Shown: in pieces, positions 60,467 to 64,000 of the stretch | Position numbering within the stretch: position 1 is the stretch's first letter | How the letters are laid out: every line of letters starts with the position of its first letter | From: an uncultured Eubacteriales bacterium | GTDB taxonomy: Bacteria > Bacillota > Clostridia > Oscillospirales > CAG-272 | DNA length: 64,000 bases | Reading direction: 5' to 3' | Assembly (NCBI GenBank): GCA_905187695.1 | Contig: CAJJIY010000004.1 | Location: 1-64,000 of the forward strand | The notes under the pieces: model-generated | Databases searched by the model: none | The model's input: the letters and a program-made list of their open reading frames with translations, nothing else | What the model was told of the DNA's origin: nothing | Made by a program: the position numbers and the translations under genes

Positions 60467-62095
60467 ATGAGTTATACCAAGGAAATGCTTGCCTCTATGG
60501 AGAAGGTGGCTGCCAACCGCGCCGCAAATGCCGCGCTGGAGCCCCGCCGTATGACGGCAGAAGAAAAAGACACCCTGCTGGAGACCTATCACCCCGATTA
60601 TCGCAAGGATCAGTTCCGCGAGATCGTCGTCGGCCCCAACAAGGGTGAAAAAGCCCCCATTGAACTGACCGAACTGCTGGAAGCCAACAGCCGGATCAAG
60701 GCGACCGATGTGGATCTGTCCCGCGTGGATTACGATGTGGATGTGCTGGTCATCGGCGGCGGCGGTGCGGGTTCTTCGGCCGCGATCGAGGCCAACGAGG
60801 CCGGCGCCAGCGTGATGATCGTTACCAAACTCCGGATCGGCGATGCCAATACCATGATGGCGGAGGGCGGCATTCAGGCCGCCGACAAGCCGAACGACTC
60901 CCCGGCCATTCACTATATTGACGCTTTCGGCGGCGGTCACTTTGCCGCCAAGCCGGAACTGGTGAAAAAGTTGGTCTGTGATGCGCCGGAGGCCATTCAG
61001 TGGCTTTCCGATCTCGGCGTGGAATTTGACAAAGCGCCCGACGGCACGATGATCACCACCCACGGCGGCGGCACTTCGCGCAAGCGTATGCACGCGGCCA
61101 AGGACTATTCCGGCGCCGAAATCATGCGGACGCTTCGGGACGAAGTGCTCAACCGCGGCATTCCCGTGGTCGATTTTACGGCCGCGATTGAACTGATCAA
61201 GGACAGCAAGGGCGCGGTTGCGGGCGCGGTGCTCATGAACATGGAAACAAAAGAGCTGCTGGTCGCCCGTGCCAAGACGGTCATTATTGCCACCGGCGGC
61301 GCAGGCAGACTGCACTATCAGGGCTTCCCGACTTCCAACCACTACGGCGCAACGGCCGACGGTCTGATACTGGGATATCGGATCGGTGCCAAACTGCTTT
61401 ACGAGGATTCGCTCCAGTATCACCCCACCGGCGCGGCTTATCCGGAACAGATTTTCGGCGCGCTGGTCACCGAAAAAGTCCGTTCGCTCGGCGCCAAGCT
61501 GGTTAATGTGGACGGCGAGGTGTTCATGCACCCGCTGGAGACCCGTGACATTTGCGCCTCCGGCATCATCCGCGAGTGCGATGCGCGCGGAAAGGGCGTT
61601 TCAACCGGAAGCGGCCTTGGCGTGTGGCTGGATACCCCGATGATCGAGTACAAAAACGGAGAGGGAACCATTGAAAAACGGATTCCCGCCATGCTCCGGA
61701 TGTTTGAAAAGTACGGCATTGATATCCGCCGCGAGCCGATTCTGGTTTACCCCACTCTGCACTATCAGAACGGCGGTCTGGATATCACGCCGGACGGCCA
61801 GTCCACCACGGTGGAAAACCTGTTTGTCGCGGGCGAGGCTGTCGGCGGCATTCACGGCCGCAACCGTCTCATGGGCAACTCTCTCCTGGATGTCATTGTG
61901 TTCGGCCGCAACGCCGGTCAGCACGCCGCAGCCAAGGCCAAGAGCGTAAAGGTCGGCAAACTGACACTGGCGCACATCAAGAAGTATGCCGACGAATGCC
62001 GCGCCGCGGGCATCAAAACCACGGCTGTATCTCCCAAACTGCTGCCGACCTATACGCACGGCAATCCCAACTTTGAAGGAAAGAAATCCTTCTGA
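60467..62095 (+). CDS. Fumarate reductase/succinate dehydrogenase-type flavoprotein subunit
   Basis: A protein of 542 residues. ATG 60467 is about 9 bases from AAGGAGGG; the GTG at 60458 touches it. An N-terminal extension (about 85 residues) precedes VLVIGGGGAGSSAAIEANEAG. Active-site elements are YHPTGAAYPEQ (His and the Glu region), GLGVWLDT and GRNRLMGNSLLDVIVFGRNAG. At the place of the flavin-linking His (SHTxxAxGG in membrane enzymes) it has ANTMMAEGG, so FAD is likely noncovalent, as in soluble enzymes. It would reduce fumarate made by FumC. Confidence 0.9.
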   Translation: MSYTKEMLASMEKVAANRAANAALEPRRMTAEEKDTLLETYHPDYRKDQFREIVVGPNKGEKAPIELTELLEANSRIKATDVDLSRVDYDVDVLVIGGGGAGSSAAIEANEAGASVMIVTKLRIGDANTMMAEGGIQAADKPNDSPAIHYIDAFGGGHFAAKPELVKKLVCDAPEAIQWLSDLGVEFDKAPDGTMITTHGGGTSRKRMHAAKDYSGAEIMRTLRDEVLNRGIPVVDFTAAIELIKDSKGAVAGAVLMNMETKELLVARAKTVIIATGGAGRLHYQGFPTSNHYGATADGLILGYRIGAKLLYEDSLQYHPTGAAYPEQIFGALVTEKVRSLGAKLVNVDGEVFMHPLETRDICASGIIRECDARGKGVSTGSGLGVWLDTPMIEYKNGEGTIEKRIPAMLRMFEKYGIDIRREPILVYPTLHYQNGGLDITPDGQSTTVENLFVAGEAVGGIHGRNRLMGNSLLDVIVFGRNAGQHAAAKAKSVKVGKLTLAHIKKYADECRAAGIKTTAVSPKLLPTYTHGNPNFEGKKSF

Positions 62096-62115
62096 AAACT
62101 GTCCAACGAGAGGCA

Positions 62116-62141
62116 CTCCGGGTGGCTTTTGCCACCCGGAG
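62116..62141 (+). terminator. Strong hairpin between the flavoprotein and exporter genes
   Basis: An 11-bp perfect stem (CTCCGGGTGGC / GCCACCCGGAG) with a TTTT loop. A moderately T-rich tail (GTTTTGAATTTT) follows 5 bases later, so it may attenuate or protect the upstream mRNA. Confidence 0.6.
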
Positions 62142-62172
62142 GCTCCGTTTTGAATTTTGAAAGGAAACTATT

Positions 62173-63378
62173 ATGTCTTTTTCTGTGACGGGCGTGTCTT
62201 TCCTTGTGTTGACCGTCTTTATCATTGCCGCGGCCGGCTATGCGCTGGGCCGCATTACGATTAAGGGTGTCAACCTCGGCACGGCCGGCGTTTTCATCGT
62301 GGCGCTTCTTTTCGGTGCACTTTTCCCGGACGCACTGGAAACCATGAAGGTAACGGCTCCTTCCAATGCGCTGAAGATCATTGAGAACATGGGATTGGTG
62401 CTTTTTGTGGCGGCCGTCGGCTTCATTGCCGGCCCCAGTTTCTTCAAGAATTTCAAGAAGAATTATAAGTCTTATGTGCTCCTTGGCGTGCTGATTATTC
62501 TGGCCGGCGGTCTTTCGGCTGTCGGATGCATTTACATTGCCCGTGCCGTGGCGGGGGCGGATTGCGACACAAAAGAAATCACTTCAAAAATTGTTGGACT
62601 TCTTTCCGGTTCGCTGACTTCCACGCCCGCATTCTCGGCCGCAAAGGCCACAGCCGTGGAGCGATATGGTATTGACTATGAGAGGTATGTTACGGTTGGA
62701 CATGGTGTTGCTTATCTTTTTGGTGTAATTGGAGTTGTGCTTTTTGTACAGCTCATTCCGAAACTGGCCAAGGCCGATATGGCAGCCGAACGCGAAAAGA
62801 TCACGGCGATCGATACCGGCGACCGGGAGGATTCCGGCAAAAAACGGATCGAAATGGATCCCTTCGGTCTGGCGGCGTTTGCACTGGCGGTCGTCATCGG
62901 CATCCTGGTGGGCGCGGTCAAATTTTTCGGCGTTTTCAATCTTACCACCACCGGCGGCGTGCTGATCGTGGCGCTTCTTTTCGGCCATTTCAATCACATC
63001 GGCCCGGTCTCCATCATGCCCAAAGAATCCACGCTCAAGGTTTTCCGGGAGTTGGGACTCATGCTCTTCCTCATTGGCGCGGGCGTCGCGGGCGGCATCA
63101 ATTTTGTAGATTGTTTTAATCCACTTGATTTTTTGTATGGTGCAATAATGACGATCATTCCGATGATCATCGGCTATCTCTTTGCCAAATATGTTCTCAA
63201 GCTGCCGCTTCTCAACAACCTCGGTTCCATCACCGGCGGCATGACCTCCACCCCTGCGCTGGGTACGCTCATTAATGTGGCGGGCACCGAATCGGTGGCT
63301 TCTGCCTATGCGGCGACCTATCCTTTCGCGCTGATTTCGGTGGTGCTGGTTTCCGAATTCCTCATTATTTTGTTCTGA
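62173..63378 (+). CDS. AAE-family (AspT/SucE-like) dicarboxylate transporter
   Basis: A protein of 401 residues with about 10 helices in two homologous halves (Asp-Al_Ex domain). Signature loops are GSLTSTPAFSAAKA and GGMTSTPALGTLI, one per half. There is no central RCK/TrkA-C domain; a short charged linker (residues about 208-225) stands in its place. AspT exchanges aspartate and alanine and SucE exports succinate; beside a fumarate-reductase operon, succinate or aspartate export is the favoured role. Two short AT-rich patches with different codon use (about 62656-62755 and 63105-63155) interrupt an otherwise GC-rich gene. Confidence 0.85.
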   Translation: MSFSVTGVSFLVLTVFIIAAAGYALGRITIKGVNLGTAGVFIVALLFGALFPDALETMKVTAPSNALKIIENMGLVLFVAAVGFIAGPSFFKNFKKNYKSYVLLGVLIILAGGLSAVGCIYIARAVAGADCDTKEITSKIVGLLSGSLTSTPAFSAAKATAVERYGIDYERYVTVGHGVAYLFGVIGVVLFVQLIPKLAKADMAAEREKITAIDTGDREDSGKKRIEMDPFGLAAFALAVVIGILVGAVKFFGVFNLTTTGGVLIVALLFGHFNHIGPVSIMPKESTLKVFRELGLMLFLIGAGVAGGINFVDCFNPLDFLYGAIMTIIPMIIGYLFAKYVLKLPLLNNLGSITGGMTSTPALGTLINVAGTESVASAYAATYPFALISVVLVSEFLIILF

Positions 63379-63384
63379 CCTTTG

Positions 63385-63408
63385 GCGGGGCGGCTTCGGC
63401 CGTCCCGC
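63385..63408 (+). terminator. UUCG-tetraloop hairpin after the exporter gene
   Basis: Stem GCGGGGCGGC / GCCGTCCCGC (one G-U pair) with loop TTCG, 6 bp after the stop. No T-run follows; possible weak terminator or mRNA end-protector. Confidence 0.5.
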
Positions 63409-63443
63409 ACTTTGCGGTGTAATTTGATCGGACGGGATTTTAT

Positions 63444-64000
63444 ATGGAACATTCTCTCATTCTTTTGTATTTGGGTATCGCGCTGGCAGCCGGCCTTGCC
63501 ATGAGCCGTTTTGCCAAACGGGTGGGGTTGCCGGCCGTCACAGGCTATTTGCTGGCCGGTATTCTCATCGGGCCCTATGTGTTGGGGCGGCTTGGCATTC
63601 CGGGTCTGGGTTTTCCGGACTATGAGTCGGTTAAATCATTTGACATCATCAGCGAAGTGGCGCTTGGCTTCATTGCTTTTACCATTGGCAACGAGTTCCG
63701 TATGAGTGACCTGCGCAAAATCGGAAAGCAGGCCGTGGTTGTCGGCTTCTTCGAGGCACTGTCTGCCACGGCGGTGGTTGACGTCGCGCTGATCCTCTTG
63801 CATTTTATCCTTGGCGAGGAGAAATTTCCGCTTTCGGCTGCCATTACGTTGGGTGCGATTGCCGCTGCCACCGCACCTGCCGCCACGCTTATGGTGGTGC
63901 GGCAGTACAAGGCCAAAGGCCCGGTAACGCAGATTCTTTTGCCGATTGTGGCGTTGGATGATGCCATTGCGTTGGTGGTTTTTGCGCTTTCCTTTGGCAT
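63444..64000 (+). CDS. CPA2 cation:proton antiporter (3' end outside the window)
   Basis: ATG 63444 opens a frame that runs to the right edge: 185 codons are visible. The N-terminus (LYLGIALAAGLAMSRFAKRVGLPAVTGYLLAG) begins with a helix and the VGLPAVTGYLLAG element of KefB/GerN-type antiporters. TIGNEFRMSDL matches the conserved polar loop, IAAATAPAATLMVVRQ the ATxAP motif, and LDDAIALVVF the paired Asp site for cation and proton. It probably exchanges Na+ or K+ for H+ across the membrane. The start has only a weak ribosome binding site (GGGA). Confidence 0.88.
   Translation, partial: MEHSLILLYLGIALAAGLAMSRFAKRVGLPAVTGYLLAGILIGPYVLGRLGIPGLGFPDYESVKSFDIISEVALGFIAFTIGNEFRMSDLRKIGKQAVVVGFFEALSATAVVDVALILLHFILGEEKFPLSAAITLGAIAAATAPAATLMVVRQYKAKGPVTQILLPIVALDDAIALVVFALSFG

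Overview
The window reads as a chromosomal segment of an anaerobic, endospore-forming, GC-rich Clostridia member (Oscillospirales-like is my best guess). The reasons are a nearly complete spoIIIA operon, the glgC/glgD pair, a class II galT, a minimal sufC/sufB-type pair, many Fe-S flavoenzymes and no respiratory complexes. Genes are tightly packed, with frequent ATGA overlaps and strong AAAGGAG ribosome binding sites.

Layout. (1) Bases 1-9797: four exported or surface proteins and a small cupin. Two are very large (leucine-rich repeats plus Ig-like beta domains) and two are small with a TasA/camelysin-like look; three of the four carry a SipW-type signal-peptide motif. (2) Bases 9887-25630: a surface-polysaccharide operon behind a perfect sigma-A promoter. 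It holds rfbF-rfbG-rfbH (CDP-dideoxysugar), glf (galactofuranose), glycosyltransferases, a flippase, polytopic membrane enzymes, a thiamine-diphosphate enzyme and an NAD-dependent sugar reductase. The last two suggest a branched 3,6-dideoxy sugar of the yersiniose type. One membrane glycosyltransferase has two single-base T-run frameshifts. (3) Bases 25704-29870: a putative amidase, an ArsB/SLC13-like transporter, galT (minus strand) and tRNA-Leu(UAG). (4) Bases 29914-42263: a glycogen operon, glgB-C-D-A-P, with a GH13 hydrolase, an unknown 112-residue protein and an M24 aminopeptidase. (5) Bases 42291-46462 (minus): spoIIIAA to spoIIIAG, with no spoIIIAH. (6) Bases 46530-51716: pdxY, a nucleoside-hydrolase-like gene, an AT-rich degraded insertion element, mutY and the sufB/sufC-type pair. 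(7) Bases 51821-63378: fumC followed by hdrB-hdrC-hdrA, an mvhD-like gene, three flx-like electron-transfer subunits, a fumarate-reductase-like Fe-S/flavoprotein pair and an AAE-family (SucE/AspT-like) exporter. The window ends inside a CPA2 antiporter gene.

The most interesting region is the last. It looks like one transcription unit that could carry malate to fumarate to succinate, with NADH oxidised through a heterodisulfide-reductase-type, possibly electron-bifurcating, soluble complex and succinate exported by the last gene. This is inferred from domain content and gene order; the direction of electron flow, the partner thiol and the exported substrate are not shown by the sequence.
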